Source: an uncultured Bacteroidota bacterium (GTDB taxonomy: Bacteria; Bacteroidota; Bacteroidia; Chitinophagales; Chitinophagaceae). Taken from it: a stretch of 64,000 nt of DNA. The DNA lies in the NCBI GenBank assembly GCA_903824665.1, contig CAIJXT010000017.1, positions 1 through 64,000 of the forward strand, written 5' to 3'. Under the pieces are notes generated by a model that worked only from the letters and a program-made list of their open reading frames with translations, did not search any database and had not been told where the DNA came from. Both the position numbers and the translations under genes were made by a program. Positions 54,642 through 63,460 of this stretch are shown piece after piece; within the stretch, counting starts at the first letter, position 1; each line of letters starts with the position of its first letter.

Positions 54642-56045
54642 ATGAGCAATATCGAAAACCCTGAATCGTTCAGAGACAAAGTAGCAACCGTAGATAAAAA
54701 AGGGAAACGCATATGGGTGTTTCCTCAGAGACCCGAAGGAAGACTGCACAATCTGCGGAAGTGGGTCACAGTGGTATATCTGATCGTCTTCTTCGGGCTG
54801 CCGTTTGTTCAGGTAGATGGCCATCCGGTGTTTCTCATCAATATTCTGGAGCGGAAGTTTATACTGTTCGGGCAGATATTCTGGCCCCAGGACTTCTTCA
54901 TATTTGCCCTGGGGATGGTGGTGTTCATTGTTTTCATTGCACTGTTTACCGTTGTCTTCGGCCGTGTGTTCTGCGGGTGGGCCTGCCCGCAGACAGTGTT
55001 TATGGAAATGTTGTTCAGGAAAATAGAATATGCCATTGATGGCAATGCTGCTGAACAAAAAATACTGGACAAAAGTGCCTGGAATACCAACAAGATCGTC
55101 AAGCGTGTTACAAAATGGACCGCCTTTTGGGCTTTAAGTTTCGTAATTGCAAATACATTTCTAGCCTACATCATCGGTGTGGAAGAGTTGGAGAAAATGG
55201 TCAGAGAACCTCTTTCTATGCACGTCGGCACGCTGACATCGCTCACCATTTTCACTACAGTCTTCTTCTTCATCTATCTCTGGATGCGCGAACAGGTCTG
55301 TACTGTCATTTGTCCTTATGGTCGTATGCAGGGCGTGTTGCTTGATAAAGATTCAGTGATTGTTGCATACGACTACCGCCGGGGTGAAGAACGCGGCAAG
55401 TTTCACAAAAACGAAAAACGTACCATCGGCGACTGTATCGATTGTGGTCAATGTGTAAAAGTGTGCCCGACGGGAATAGATATCCGGAATGGCACACAAT
55501 TGGAATGCACCAACTGCACAGCTTGCATTGATGCCTGCAATCACATGATGACCGCTGTAGGTCTGCCCAACGGACTGATAAGATACGCTTCTGAAAACAA
55601 CATTTCAAAGAAACGTCCGTGGCGGTTTACATGGAGAATGAAGGCATATAGCGTAGTAATGGTGTTGCTGCTGGGTGTGCTGACCTGGCTCCTTGCCAGC
55701 CGCACAGATGTGGGTGTAACATTGCTCAGAACCCCGGGACAGCTATACCAGGAGCAGCCCAATGGAGGCTTAAGTAACCTCTATAACTACAAGATGCTGA
55801 ACAAGACGTTTAAAGACAAGGAAATTGCCCTGAAACCAGAAAACTTCAAAGGCAGCATAACGCTTGTGGGCGAAACACACTTAAAAATACCCAGGGACGG
55901 AACCATATCCGGAACAATGTTTGTATTTGTGGACAAGTCGGACATAAAAGGCAGAAAGACACTGATTCAGATTGGGGTATACGAAGCCGGCAAAAAAATT
56001 GCCACCATCAAAACTTCATTTTTAGGTCCGTTTAACGGCAATTAA
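54642..56045 (+). CDS. ccoG: Polyferredoxin assembly protein CcoG (RdxA/FixG)
   Basis: A 467-residue membrane protein with about five helices and cytosolic 4Fe-4S motifs: CGWACPQ, CTVICPYGR, CIDCGQCVKVCP and CTNCTACIDACN. A C-terminal Ig-like periplasmic domain begins near residue 370. CcoG is linked to Cu(II) reduction during cbb3 assembly. It follows ccoP by 21 bp and precedes ccoH by 21 bp. Confidence 0.96.
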   Translation: MSNIENPESFRDKVATVDKKGKRIWVFPQRPEGRLHNLRKWVTVVYLIVFFGLPFVQVDGHPVFLINILERKFILFGQIFWPQDFFIFALGMVVFIVFIALFTVVFGRVFCGWACPQTVFMEMLFRKIEYAIDGNAAEQKILDKSAWNTNKIVKRVTKWTAFWALSFVIANTFLAYIIGVEELEKMVREPLSMHVGTLTSLTIFTTVFFFIYLWMREQVCTVICPYGRMQGVLLDKDSVIVAYDYRRGEERGKFHKNEKRTIGDCIDCGQCVKVCPTGIDIRNGTQLECTNCTACIDACNHMMTAVGLPNGLIRYASENNISKKRPWRFTWRMKAYSVVMVLLLGVLTWLLASRTDVGVTLLRTPGQLYQEQPNGGLSNLYNYKMLNKTFKDKEIALKPENFKGSITLVGETHLKIPRDGTISGTMFVFVDKSDIKGRKTLIQIGVYEAGKKIATIKTSFLGPFNGN

Positions 56046-56066
56046 AAAGCAAAAAAACTAACGCAT

Positions 56067-56504
56067 ATGAAAATAGGATGGGGATGGAAGATAACATTGT
56101 TGTACACTTCCTTTGTGGTAATGATGGTAACACTGGTTGTTGCAAGCAGCAGGCAAAAGTTTGATCTTGTATCTAAGGACTATTACAAGGAAGAACTGGC
56201 CTATCAGAATGTGATTGATGCCGGAAAAAATCTCGCCGGGCTTTCTACACCCGTGGCGATACATGCCAACGAAACTGACGTCACAATAGAATTCCCAAAA
56301 GAGTTCAACGAAAAAGCAATATCGGGTCATATCAAATTCTATTCTGCAGTTGACGCAGCATGGGATCGCACTTTCGACATCAATGCGGGCAACAATGTGG
56401 TAACCATACCTCGCAGCGCACTGCAAAAAACGAGATATACAATTAAGATCAGCTGTGTAGTTGACGAAAAAAACTACTACCGGGAATCAGAAATACAATT
56501 GTAA
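56067..56504 (+). CDS. ccoH: cbb3 oxidase assembly protein CcoH (FixH)
   Basis: A 145-residue protein with one N-terminal membrane helix (ITLLYTSFVVMMVTLVVA). The FixH signature DLVSKDYYKEELAYQ comes next, followed by a periplasmic beta-sandwich. It associates with cbb3 subunits during assembly. It is four bases from the next gene, so the two are probably translated together. Confidence 0.92.
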   Translation: MKIGWGWKITLLYTSFVVMMVTLVVASSRQKFDLVSKDYYKEELAYQNVIDAGKNLAGLSTPVAIHANETDVTIEFPKEFNEKAISGHIKFYSAVDAAWDRTFDINAGNNVVTIPRSALQKTRYTIKISCVVDEKNYYRESEIQL

Positions 56505-56507
56505 AAA

Positions 56508-57218
56508 ATGGGTATGTCTACAGCCTTAATGGCTTTGCTTATGGGTTTTACGGGCAGCCTGCATTGTGCGGGCATGTGTGGCCCTATAGTATGGATAATG
56601 CCATTTCAGATGTTCTCCGGTGCCAAAAAAGCCATGGCATTGGCGCTATATCATTTCGGACGTATTACAGTCTACGCCACGCTTGCCGCCGTGCTGCACT
56701 CCTTTCGCGAACTCTTTGATCCCAAAATGCAACAATATGTCTCTATTGCATTGGGCGTATTTCTACTGGTTGCTGGGCTTATATCATTTTTCCCTAATCA
56801 TGCACTAAGGATCAACCTGCCATGGGGTACTTTCGTAAAGCGCCAACTTGGTACAGTGATCGGGAAGCCCGGATTAGGCGCAATTACTCTGGCCGGCATG
56901 CTCAATGGCATGTTGCCATGCGGGCTGGTGTACATGGCCCTTTCGGCTTCGGTAGCGCTCCCTTCGGTTACTCAGGCGGTAGGCATGATCTATCTGTTCG
57001 GGATTGGTACGCTCCCTATGTTGGTTGGCCTGACATTGCTGAAAAACCGGATCAGGATTGCTCCCGGTTTGCAATTCAAGAGGCTTATTCCGCTGACCGT
57101 TTTCTTCTTCGGGTGTCTGTTTGTAATCAGAGGTATGAACCTTGGCATTCCATACCTCAGCCCCAAAGTTGCTGTTTCACAAGCCGGCGTGCAATCGTCC
57201 TGTTGTCATAAAAAATGA
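56508..57218 (+). CDS. SafE/TauE-DsbD-like membrane transporter of the cco operon
   Basis: A 236-residue six-helix membrane protein of the sulfite exporter TauE/SafE (DsbD_2-like) group commonly found after ccoGH. Conserved Cys motifs are GSLHCAGMCGP near the N-terminus and NGMLPCGLVYMAL in the middle; they form the paired-Cys core of DsbD-type proteins. The C-terminus ends SSCCHKK, a possible Cu(I) ligand pair. The role is probably copper or thiol transfer across the membrane for oxidase maturation; not proven for this subgroup. Confidence 0.85.
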   Translation: MGMSTALMALLMGFTGSLHCAGMCGPIVWIMPFQMFSGAKKAMALALYHFGRITVYATLAAVLHSFRELFDPKMQQYVSIALGVFLLVAGLISFFPNHALRINLPWGTFVKRQLGTVIGKPGLGAITLAGMLNGMLPCGLVYMALSASVALPSVTQAVGMIYLFGIGTLPMLVGLTLLKNRIRIAPGLQFKRLIPLTVFFFGCLFVIRGMNLGIPYLSPKVAVSQAGVQSSCCHKK

Positions 57219-57280
57219 TATTAATCAGCAAATAACATGACTAAAATCAGGTTTTCACAAACACATAACCAATACTTTTA
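57216..57280 (+). promoter_or_regulatory. Double FNR-like box promoter of the kinase-regulator operon
   Basis: There are two palindromes: TGAT-ATTA-ATCA (57216-57227) and TGAC-TAAA-ATCA (57238-57249). Their centres are 51.5 and 29.5 bp before a -7-like TACTTTTA (57273-57280, last base off consensus). The two spacings are exactly those used singly at the other promoters. This suggests autoregulation of the kinase-regulator pair. Confidence 0.7.
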
Positions 57281-57303
57281 TTTAAGTATTTGTGCACAAT
57301 AAT

Positions 57304-59004
57304 ATGCAAAACATATGGGGTGAATCAGAAAAGGCTAAATTTGGCTTGCAATTCGCTATGCCATTTACAACCTTAAATAACGATACATTTCATGCATTGT
57401 TCAATTATGCCAGTATCGGCATATTGATCACCAACGCCAAAGGAGAGATCCAGATGGCGAACAAGTACATTGAAAGACAGTTTGGATATGAAAGTGGTGA
57501 GCTGATCGGCAAAGCTGTTGAAGTGCTAGTGCCCATGCGTTTTGCTGGCAGGCATGTGCACCACAGGGAAAAGTTTAGTCACGACCCGCACAGCAGACCT
57601 ATGGGGCTGGGCATGGAACTTGCCGGCCTCAAAAAAGACGGCTCTGAATTTCCGGTTGAAGTGAGTCTGGGCCATTACAAAATTGATGAAGACAGCTATG
57701 CACTGGCATTCATCAATGACATCACCCAAAGAAAAGAAACGGAACACGCAATCATTCAGCTGAATGCCCACCTGGAGCAGAAGGTAAAAGAAGGCTCTCA
57801 ATCGCTCGCTATTACAGTAGAGCAGCTGGGCAACCAGATTAAAGAAACAGAACGAAAAGATGCTGAACTGGAACGGGTTAATACGTTTCTCAACAACATA
57901 TGGAATCACGCCGGTGCCATTATTTTCATTTGTGACAATACCGGTATCATCCAGTTTTTCAATCCGGCAGCAGAAAAAGCACTTGGCTACAGTGCAGAGC
58001 ACGTCGTAGGATTGTTGTCGCTCGAAACTTTTCATTTGCAAAACGACCTTATCAAACGTGCCGACGAAATTACGGCTTTGACCGGCAATCCTGTAAAACC
58101 GGGTTTTGATATTTTCAGCGCACTCGCCGAACTCAACCTTGGTAACAATCAGGAGTGGAACTATGTACGCAAAGATGGCAGCACCTTCTTTGTGTCGCTG
58201 AATGTTACCCCCCTAAAAGACCAGCAAAACAATATCTCTAGTTACCTGGGCATAGCAATTGACATCTCTGAAAAGAAAAAAGCAGAATCAGAGCTCCTGG
58301 CAGCGCTGGACAAGGAAAGGGAGCTCAATGAGCTCAAATCGAGGTTCGTGTCTATGGCATCGCACGAATTCAGAACACCTTTGAGTGCGGTACTCTCGTC
58401 GGCTTACCTCCTTTCAAAATATGTCAAATCTGAAGACCAGCCACATCGAGAAAAGCACATACAACGTATCGTTTCATCTGTAACCTCGCTGACAGAGATA
58501 TTGAATGACTTCCTGTCAGTAGGCAAAATTGAAGAAGGCGAAATTCATCCACGTTATGCTTTTTACGATATCGAGGATCAGATGAATGAGGTAGTTCAGA
58601 GTGTTCAGCACCTTTTGAAAAAAGATCAGTCCATCAGTTACAAACACACAGGCACCAAAACAGTACGTCTGGATGCCACAATGATGAAGCACATCGTCAT
58701 CAATCTGCTTTCGAATGCCGTGAAGTTCTCCAACGAAAACTCGACCATTTCGCTGACTACTGATATATCAGGCAAGAAACTGCAACTGGCGGTACAAGAC
58801 CGTGGAATCGGTATTCCATCCGACGATATACAGAATTTGTTTAAACGCTTTTTCAGATCTTCAAATGTCACCAATATTCAGGGCACCGGTCTGGGCCTGC
58901 ACATTGTAGGCAAATATGTGGACCTGATGGATGGCACCATTACCTGCGAAAGCAATCTGGGTGAAGGAACAACATTTATACTTACTTTTATCAACAATAA
59001 TTAG
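57304..59004 (+). CDS. PAS-PAS sensor histidine kinase, FixL-like
   Basis: A 566-residue soluble kinase. PAS1 (about 25-145) contains RHVHHREKFSHDPHSRPMGL, similar to the FixL heme-PAS core; H96 (in DPH) is in the position of the FixL heme ligand in my hand alignment. A coiled coil and PAS2 (about 190-320) follow. HisKA has phospho-His H354 (ASHEFRTPLSA). HATPase has LLSNAVKFS, DRGIGIP and GTGLGLHIVG. No membrane helix. I use the ATG; a GTG four codons earlier is possible. It lies three bases before the receiver-CRP gene. Oxygen or redox sensing is inferred from context. Confidence 0.9.
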   Translation: MQNIWGESEKAKFGLQFAMPFTTLNNDTFHALFNYASIGILITNAKGEIQMANKYIERQFGYESGELIGKAVEVLVPMRFAGRHVHHREKFSHDPHSRPMGLGMELAGLKKDGSEFPVEVSLGHYKIDEDSYALAFINDITQRKETEHAIIQLNAHLEQKVKEGSQSLAITVEQLGNQIKETERKDAELERVNTFLNNIWNHAGAIIFICDNTGIIQFFNPAAEKALGYSAEHVVGLLSLETFHLQNDLIKRADEITALTGNPVKPGFDIFSALAELNLGNNQEWNYVRKDGSTFFVSLNVTPLKDQQNNISSYLGIAIDISEKKKAESELLAALDKERELNELKSRFVSMASHEFRTPLSAVLSSAYLLSKYVKSEDQPHREKHIQRIVSSVTSLTEILNDFLSVGKIEEGEIHPRYAFYDIEDQMNEVVQSVQHLLKKDQSISYKHTGTKTVRLDATMMKHIVINLLSNAVKFSNENSTISLTTDISGKKLQLAVQDRGIGIPSDDIQNLFKRFFRSSNVTNIQGTGLGLHIVGKYVDLMDGTITCESNLGEGTTFILTFINNN

Positions 59005-59007
59005 GAC

Positions 59008-60063
59008 ATGAAAACAATACTTATTATAGAAGACAATGAAGATATCCGCGAAAATGTAGCCGAGATACTTACTTTGTCAGACTATAAAGTACTGACTGCT
59101 GCAAATGGTAAAGAAGGAATCGATGCAGCCCAGAAAACGTCGCCGGACCTTATTATCTGCGACATTATGATGCCCGGTATAGACGGATATGGTGTACTAC
59201 ATGTGTTGCACAAAGACCCTTCCACTCAAAACATCCCATTTATATTTCTGACGTCAAAAAGTGAACGCAGTGATTTCAGGGCGGCAATGGAACTCGGCGC
59301 TGATGACTACATCACCAAACCATTTGCGGGCAATGAACTGCTGAATGCTATTGAGGGCCGGTTCAGGAAAGTGGAAATAATGAAAAAGACGCTCTCCCCC
59401 GACATGGCAGGTCTCAATGAGTTGAGACTTACCGTTAGTAAAAAAACACTGCAACAACTTGCAGAAGAAAGCAACACTAACACCTACAAGAAAAAACAAC
59501 TCATCTATAAAGAAGGCAACAACCCCCACTATCTTTATTTTATACTAAAAGGCAAGGTAAAGACCTTCAAAACTCACGATGATGGCAAAGACCTAGTTAT
59601 GGATTTGTACAACACCGGTGATTTCATGGGTTACATCGCATTGCTGGAAGGTGGATCCTACAAAGAAACCGCTGAAGCAATGGAAGAAACTGAACTTGCG
59701 CTGATACCACGTAAGGAGTTCGAAGATCTGATTGGCAGTAATCCGGATATTTCCAGAAAATTCATTTCACTCCTTGCCCGCAATCTGGTAGACAAGGAAA
59801 CACAATTGCTGGGAATTGCATACAATACGCTACGCAAAAAAGTTGCAGAAGCGTTGGTGAGCTTGCAAAAAAAATACCACACAAACAAAAACGAGCTTTA
59901 TCAGGTAGACATAAGCCGAGACGACCTGGCTACAATTGCCGGCACAGCATCCGAATCACTCATTCGTACTTTGAGCGACTTTAAAAGCGAAAACCTGATA
60001 GATATCAAAAGCGGCAAGGTGATCATTATTGACGAAAAAAAACTAGCAAACCTGATCCGGTAA
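59008..60063 (+). CDS. Response regulator: receiver fused to CRP/FNR-type DNA-binding protein
   Basis: A 351-residue regulator. The receiver domain (1-120) has D52 as phosphoacceptor (IICDIMMPG) and K104 (YITKPF). A cyclic-nucleotide-type beta-roll follows (about 150-255; GNNPHYLYFILKGKVK, TGDFMGYIALLEG), then a CRP-type helix-turn-helix (about 295-345; SRDDLATIAGTASESLIRTLSDF). The recognition helix keeps the Glu and Arg used by CRP/FNR to read TGA...TCA. Only one Cys is present, so there is no FNR Fe-S cluster; the signal must come by phosphorylation or ligand. Its tail overlaps the opposing gene by 21 bp. Confidence 0.93.
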   Translation: MKTILIIEDNEDIRENVAEILTLSDYKVLTAANGKEGIDAAQKTSPDLIICDIMMPGIDGYGVLHVLHKDPSTQNIPFIFLTSKSERSDFRAAMELGADDYITKPFAGNELLNAIEGRFRKVEIMKKTLSPDMAGLNELRLTVSKKTLQQLAEESNTNTYKKKQLIYKEGNNPHYLYFILKGKVKTFKTHDDGKDLVMDLYNTGDFMGYIALLEGGSYKETAEAMEETELALIPRKEFEDLIGSNPDISRKFISLLARNLVDKETQLLGIAYNTLRKKVAEALVSLQKKYHTNKNELYQVDISRDDLATIAGTASESLIRTLSDFKSENLIDIKSGKVIIIDEKKLANLIR

Positions 60064-61860
60064 CAGCACCGGCTCACTCTGTAAGATCATCTCGTTCAGT
60101 GTATTCTGAAAACTGTTTAGTTGCTCCTTCATGGATAGCACAAACAGATCTTTTTCTTTCTTCAGTTCGGGCAGAAGGGTTTTGTAATACTCTATGCCAG
60201 TAAGTAAATTGGCACGAAATGTCAACAAAAACTGCCTTTGCTTTTGGGTTTGCTGATCGGCATATTTTTCAGCTTGTTTTTTCAGATAGTCTACATACAG
60301 TTTCAGCTCGTTGACAAACATGTGTGGCCGGGGAACTTCATTCAGGACATTACACCTGCCATAAATATGACCTGCCATTTCCTGCAAGGTAAACGTACCT
60401 GAGAAAAAAGCCAGATTAGGCCCGGGGCAAATTGTTACAGCAGACAGGTTGTGTGAAATATGGATATCGTCTTTGATGAGCACCGCAGCAGACAACCCCT
60501 CACACAAACAATCCTTAACGGTCACATTTGCAATCGCGTTCTCCAACTCGTCGCCCACGAGCCCGCTTTCTCTCAACTGCCCGATCTTAAGATTCTGGTA
60601 TTGCCGCGATGCAGTACAAATTGGCGTTGTTGTAAATTCCGTATCTGTGGCAAGAAATTTCTTGTAGCAGGGACTACCTGGCCTGTTCCTGGCGATACGG
60701 TTGGCCCGCTGTACTTCCCCCGTACTCTTCCTGAAATTGTGAAACGGCACACCAAGCGGAGAAGCTTCACTCAGAAAATAGTCTTCGGGCACAGCGCATG
60801 CTAGTTGCTCCAGCGTTTGTGGATCAACATTTGTTACCCCGGGAACCAACAAAAAAGGACTACCCCATCCCGTACCATCCAACTGATAATAAGAACGAAG
60901 GAACTCATCTTCACCAGCCGTGCCAATTCCACCCTGCACGGTAATGCGTTGTATTGGCCGTGACAGGAATGAGTTACCACCCCGTGCTTCATTTGCAGCA
61001 TTGCATATTTGCCATAGCTCCTGTGTCAATTCCATTCGTTTGTCGCGGAATTCCTGAAGAATTGGCCCAAGCAGGTATCCATCGGTAGCAAACGCATGAC
61101 CACCACAATTGAGCCCCGATTCTATTCTGAACTCAGAAACCCATATACCTTTCTTAGCCAGTATTTTCCCCTGCACCAGCGCAGATCTGTAATCACTGAC
61201 CTTCAGTATTACACGCTTCTTCAACTCCCCGCTGGCGTCTGGGAAAAAATCACCGAAACGTTCGAAGTAATTATACAATCTGGGATTATACCCCGCCGAC
61301 ATAACAACGGAGGACGAGAGACTACTGTTGGCAAATCCCCGCAACGCAGACATCGCGTCAGCATATTCGGGAGGCAGCGGTGTCCCGTCCGGATGGTGTG
61401 GCAAAGCATCTACTTTAGCCATGATATTTACATCTATGGCACCGATGCGTATGGCCTTCTTTAGTTGTTCCTGTACAGCACCCTTCTGTTCGCCGGCCGG
61501 CATGCCCAACATAACCTCGTACAACTGTTTCTCCTTTGCACTATCCGGTAACATGTCAAAGTAGCATTTCAAATCATTCTCTTCATCAAATGGCAGCTTA
61601 CGCAGCGTCTCAGCCTGATACCCAACCAACCGGTCCAGAAGATCTAGGTATGCAGTTATCCGCTTTGCCCTGAAATCATCTTCCTTCGTTGTGATAGCTA
61701 TGTAGGGTTCCCCACTCTTCAAACAATGATATGCTCTCATTTTCTCAATGAGTTCATCTTCAATTATAGAAACTACTGAAGATATACCGTATCGGGCCAC
61801 CTTAAGCGGTGTATCGATTGAGTAGCTTAATCCCAGAACCGGAATATGAAAAGTATGCAT
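60043..61860 (-). CDS. Uncharacterised 605-residue Cys-rich protein of the microaerobic cluster
   Basis: A soluble protein without signal peptide or membrane helix. The middle looks like an alpha/beta barrel: VSEFRIESGLNCGGHAFAT, ITVQGGIGTAGEDEFL and GSPFLLVPGV. This is vaguely like nitronate-monooxygenase/FMN TIM barrels, but I do not claim that function. Cys occur in LNCGG, GSPCYKK, TPICTAS and KDCLCEG, possibly for a metal or Fe-S site. The C-terminal ~90 residues form a long coiled coil. The promoter has an FNR-like box, divergent from hemN. I do not recognise the family; function unknown. Confidence 0.85.
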   Translation of the reverse strand: MHTFHIPVLGLSYSIDTPLKVARYGISSVVSIIEDELIEKMRAYHCLKSGEPYIAITTKEDDFRAKRITAYLDLLDRLVGYQAETLRKLPFDEENDLKCYFDMLPDSAKEKQLYEVMLGMPAGEQKGAVQEQLKKAIRIGAIDVNIMAKVDALPHHPDGTPLPPEYADAMSALRGFANSSLSSSVVMSAGYNPRLYNYFERFGDFFPDASGELKKRVILKVSDYRSALVQGKILAKKGIWVSEFRIESGLNCGGHAFATDGYLLGPILQEFRDKRMELTQELWQICNAANEARGGNSFLSRPIQRITVQGGIGTAGEDEFLRSYYQLDGTGWGSPFLLVPGVTNVDPQTLEQLACAVPEDYFLSEASPLGVPFHNFRKSTGEVQRANRIARNRPGSPCYKKFLATDTEFTTTPICTASRQYQNLKIGQLRESGLVGDELENAIANVTVKDCLCEGLSAAVLIKDDIHISHNLSAVTICPGPNLAFFSGTFTLQEMAGHIYGRCNVLNEVPRPHMFVNELKLYVDYLKKQAEKYADQQTQKQRQFLLTFRANLLTGIEYYKTLLPELKKEKDLFVLSMKEQLNSFQNTLNEMILQSEPVLLPDQVC

Positions 61861-61897
61861 TTCGAGTATTGATTATTAGAATCGTTGTACAAAAGGA

Positions 61898-61940
61898 CAA
61901 AGGTCGGAGCAGATGGCCAGATAGATTATGATCCAGATCA
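61898..61940 (-). promoter_or_regulatory. FNR-like box and promoter of the 605-aa protein gene
   Basis: The palindrome TGAT-CCAG-ATCA (61929-61940) has its centre 29.5 bp from a minus-strand -7-like GACCTTTG (61898-61905; first base off consensus). No -33 TTG is present. The leader is about 33 bases. Confidence 0.6.
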
Positions 61941-61971
61941 TCATTCTCCCGTCCACACACAGACCGTTATA

Positions 61972-62014
61972 TGATGCTCGTCATAACAGCATGCTGAGCC
62001 AGCGCGTATTTTTG
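61972..62014 (+). promoter_or_regulatory. FNR-like box and promoter of hemN
   Basis: The palindrome TGAT-GCTC-GTCA (61972-61983) has its centre 29.5 bp before a perfect -7 TATTTTTG (62007-62014). No -33 TTG is present. The predicted start site lies about 12 bases before the GTG start of hemN. Confidence 0.68.
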
Positions 62015-62030
62015 CCAAAATTCGAAAACT

Positions 62031-63398
62031 GTGCCTGTAAGCGATGATCTCCTCAGTAAATATAATGTACCGGTGCCCAGATACACCAGCTACCCAACCG
62101 TACCCTATTGGCAAGACAATATAGACAACCAGAAATGGCTGGATGTATTCCGTAGAGATTTCAATGCAACCAACAGGGAAAAGGGAATGAGCCTATACCT
62201 GCATTTACCGTTTTGCGAATCATTGTGTACCTATTGTGGATGCAACAAAAAGATTACAAGTAACCATAACTCCGAAGACATCTACATTGCGGCATTGCAA
62301 AAAGAATGGGCGATGTACAAAGCGCATATGGACAGTAAACCGGTGATTCGCGAATTGCACCTTGGTGGAGGTACACCTACTTTTTTCGCGCCATCCAATC
62401 TAAACAAATTACTGCAGCCAATTTTGAATGAGTCTGTGATACATCCCGACCATGAATTTAGCTTCGAGGGTCACCCAAACAATACCACGCGTGAACATTT
62501 GCAGACTCTATACGATCTTGGATTCAGAAGGGTCAGCTATGGGGTTCAGGACAATGACCCGGAAGTGCAACGCATCATCAACCGGATTCAGCCATTGGAA
62601 CATGTACAACGCGCCACCGAAACAGCCAGAGCAATAGGATATACGTCTGTTAACTTTGACCTGATATACGGATTGCCCAGGCAAACGGCAACATCTATAA
62701 AAAAAACGATCACCGAAACGATAGCACTGCGCCCGGACAGGATTGCATTCTACAGCTATGCACATGTACCATGGACTAGCCGCGGGCAAAGACTGTTTGA
62801 CGAAAATGACCTCCCGGATGCAGGCGAGAAACTCGCACTCTACAAAACCGGAAGGGCGCTACTGCTGGATTCAGGATACATTGACATTGGTATGGACCAT
62901 TTTGCCCTGCCAACTGATGCACTATGTATTGCCCATTCCCACGGCACACTGCACCGCAACTTCATGGGCTACACAACACAACACACCGACCTGTTGCTGG
63001 GGCTGGGCGTGTCTGCAATCAGCACTACAAAAGGGGCTTATGTACAAAACGACAAGAGTCTCCACAATTACTATGCCGCCACAAACGAACAGACAAGCCC
63101 GGTAACAAAAGGCTGCTTCAGAAACGACGAAGATCACAGGTTCGGGAAATACATACTGGATATTATTTGTACCGGCACTGCTACCTATGCCGACATAGAC
63201 GCACAACTGGTGGAAAAATACACCTTACCACTGCTTCAGGACCCTCTAGTCGATGGCCTGATTTCGATAAAAGAACGGAGTATCAGTGTCACCCCAATGG
63301 GTAGGAACTTCATTAGAAATATCTGTAGTGCATTCGATTTGAGTTTAGCCCGCAAACAAAATAAAATAACAGCCCCTTTATTCAGCAAGGCTGTGTAA
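62031..63398 (+). CDS. hemN: Oxygen-independent coproporphyrinogen III oxidase
   Basis: A 455-residue radical-SAM enzyme that decarboxylates coproporphyrinogen III without O2 in heme synthesis. The cluster motif is CESLCTYCGC (C-x3-C-x2-C-x-C, the true HemN type), with HLGGGTPTFF after it. The N-terminal KYNVPVPRYTSYPTVPYW is the HemN signature and fixes a GTG start. It is divergent from the 605-residue gene; each has its own FNR-like box. It fits heme supply for the cbb3 oxidase at low O2. Confidence 0.97.
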   Translation: MPVSDDLLSKYNVPVPRYTSYPTVPYWQDNIDNQKWLDVFRRDFNATNREKGMSLYLHLPFCESLCTYCGCNKKITSNHNSEDIYIAALQKEWAMYKAHMDSKPVIRELHLGGGTPTFFAPSNLNKLLQPILNESVIHPDHEFSFEGHPNNTTREHLQTLYDLGFRRVSYGVQDNDPEVQRIINRIQPLEHVQRATETARAIGYTSVNFDLIYGLPRQTATSIKKTITETIALRPDRIAFYSYAHVPWTSRGQRLFDENDLPDAGEKLALYKTGRALLLDSGYIDIGMDHFALPTDALCIAHSHGTLHRNFMGYTTQHTDLLLGLGVSAISTTKGAYVQNDKSLHNYYAATNEQTSPVTKGCFRNDEDHRFGKYILDIICTGTATYADIDAQLVEKYTLPLLQDPLVDGLISIKERSISVTPMGRNFIRNICSAFDLSLARKQNKITAPLFSKAV

Positions 63399-63460
63399 AT
63401 TTCACGGACTGCAACAACATTTCTTTAATTAGAAAATTCAGTAGCCGAGGAGACGCAAAT

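Noticed and set aside
59008-60063. Classical FNR with an O2-labile 4Fe-4S cluster
   Set aside because: Only one Cys (C51, inside the receiver domain) is present; the N-terminal Cys cluster of FNR is missing and replaced by the receiver.
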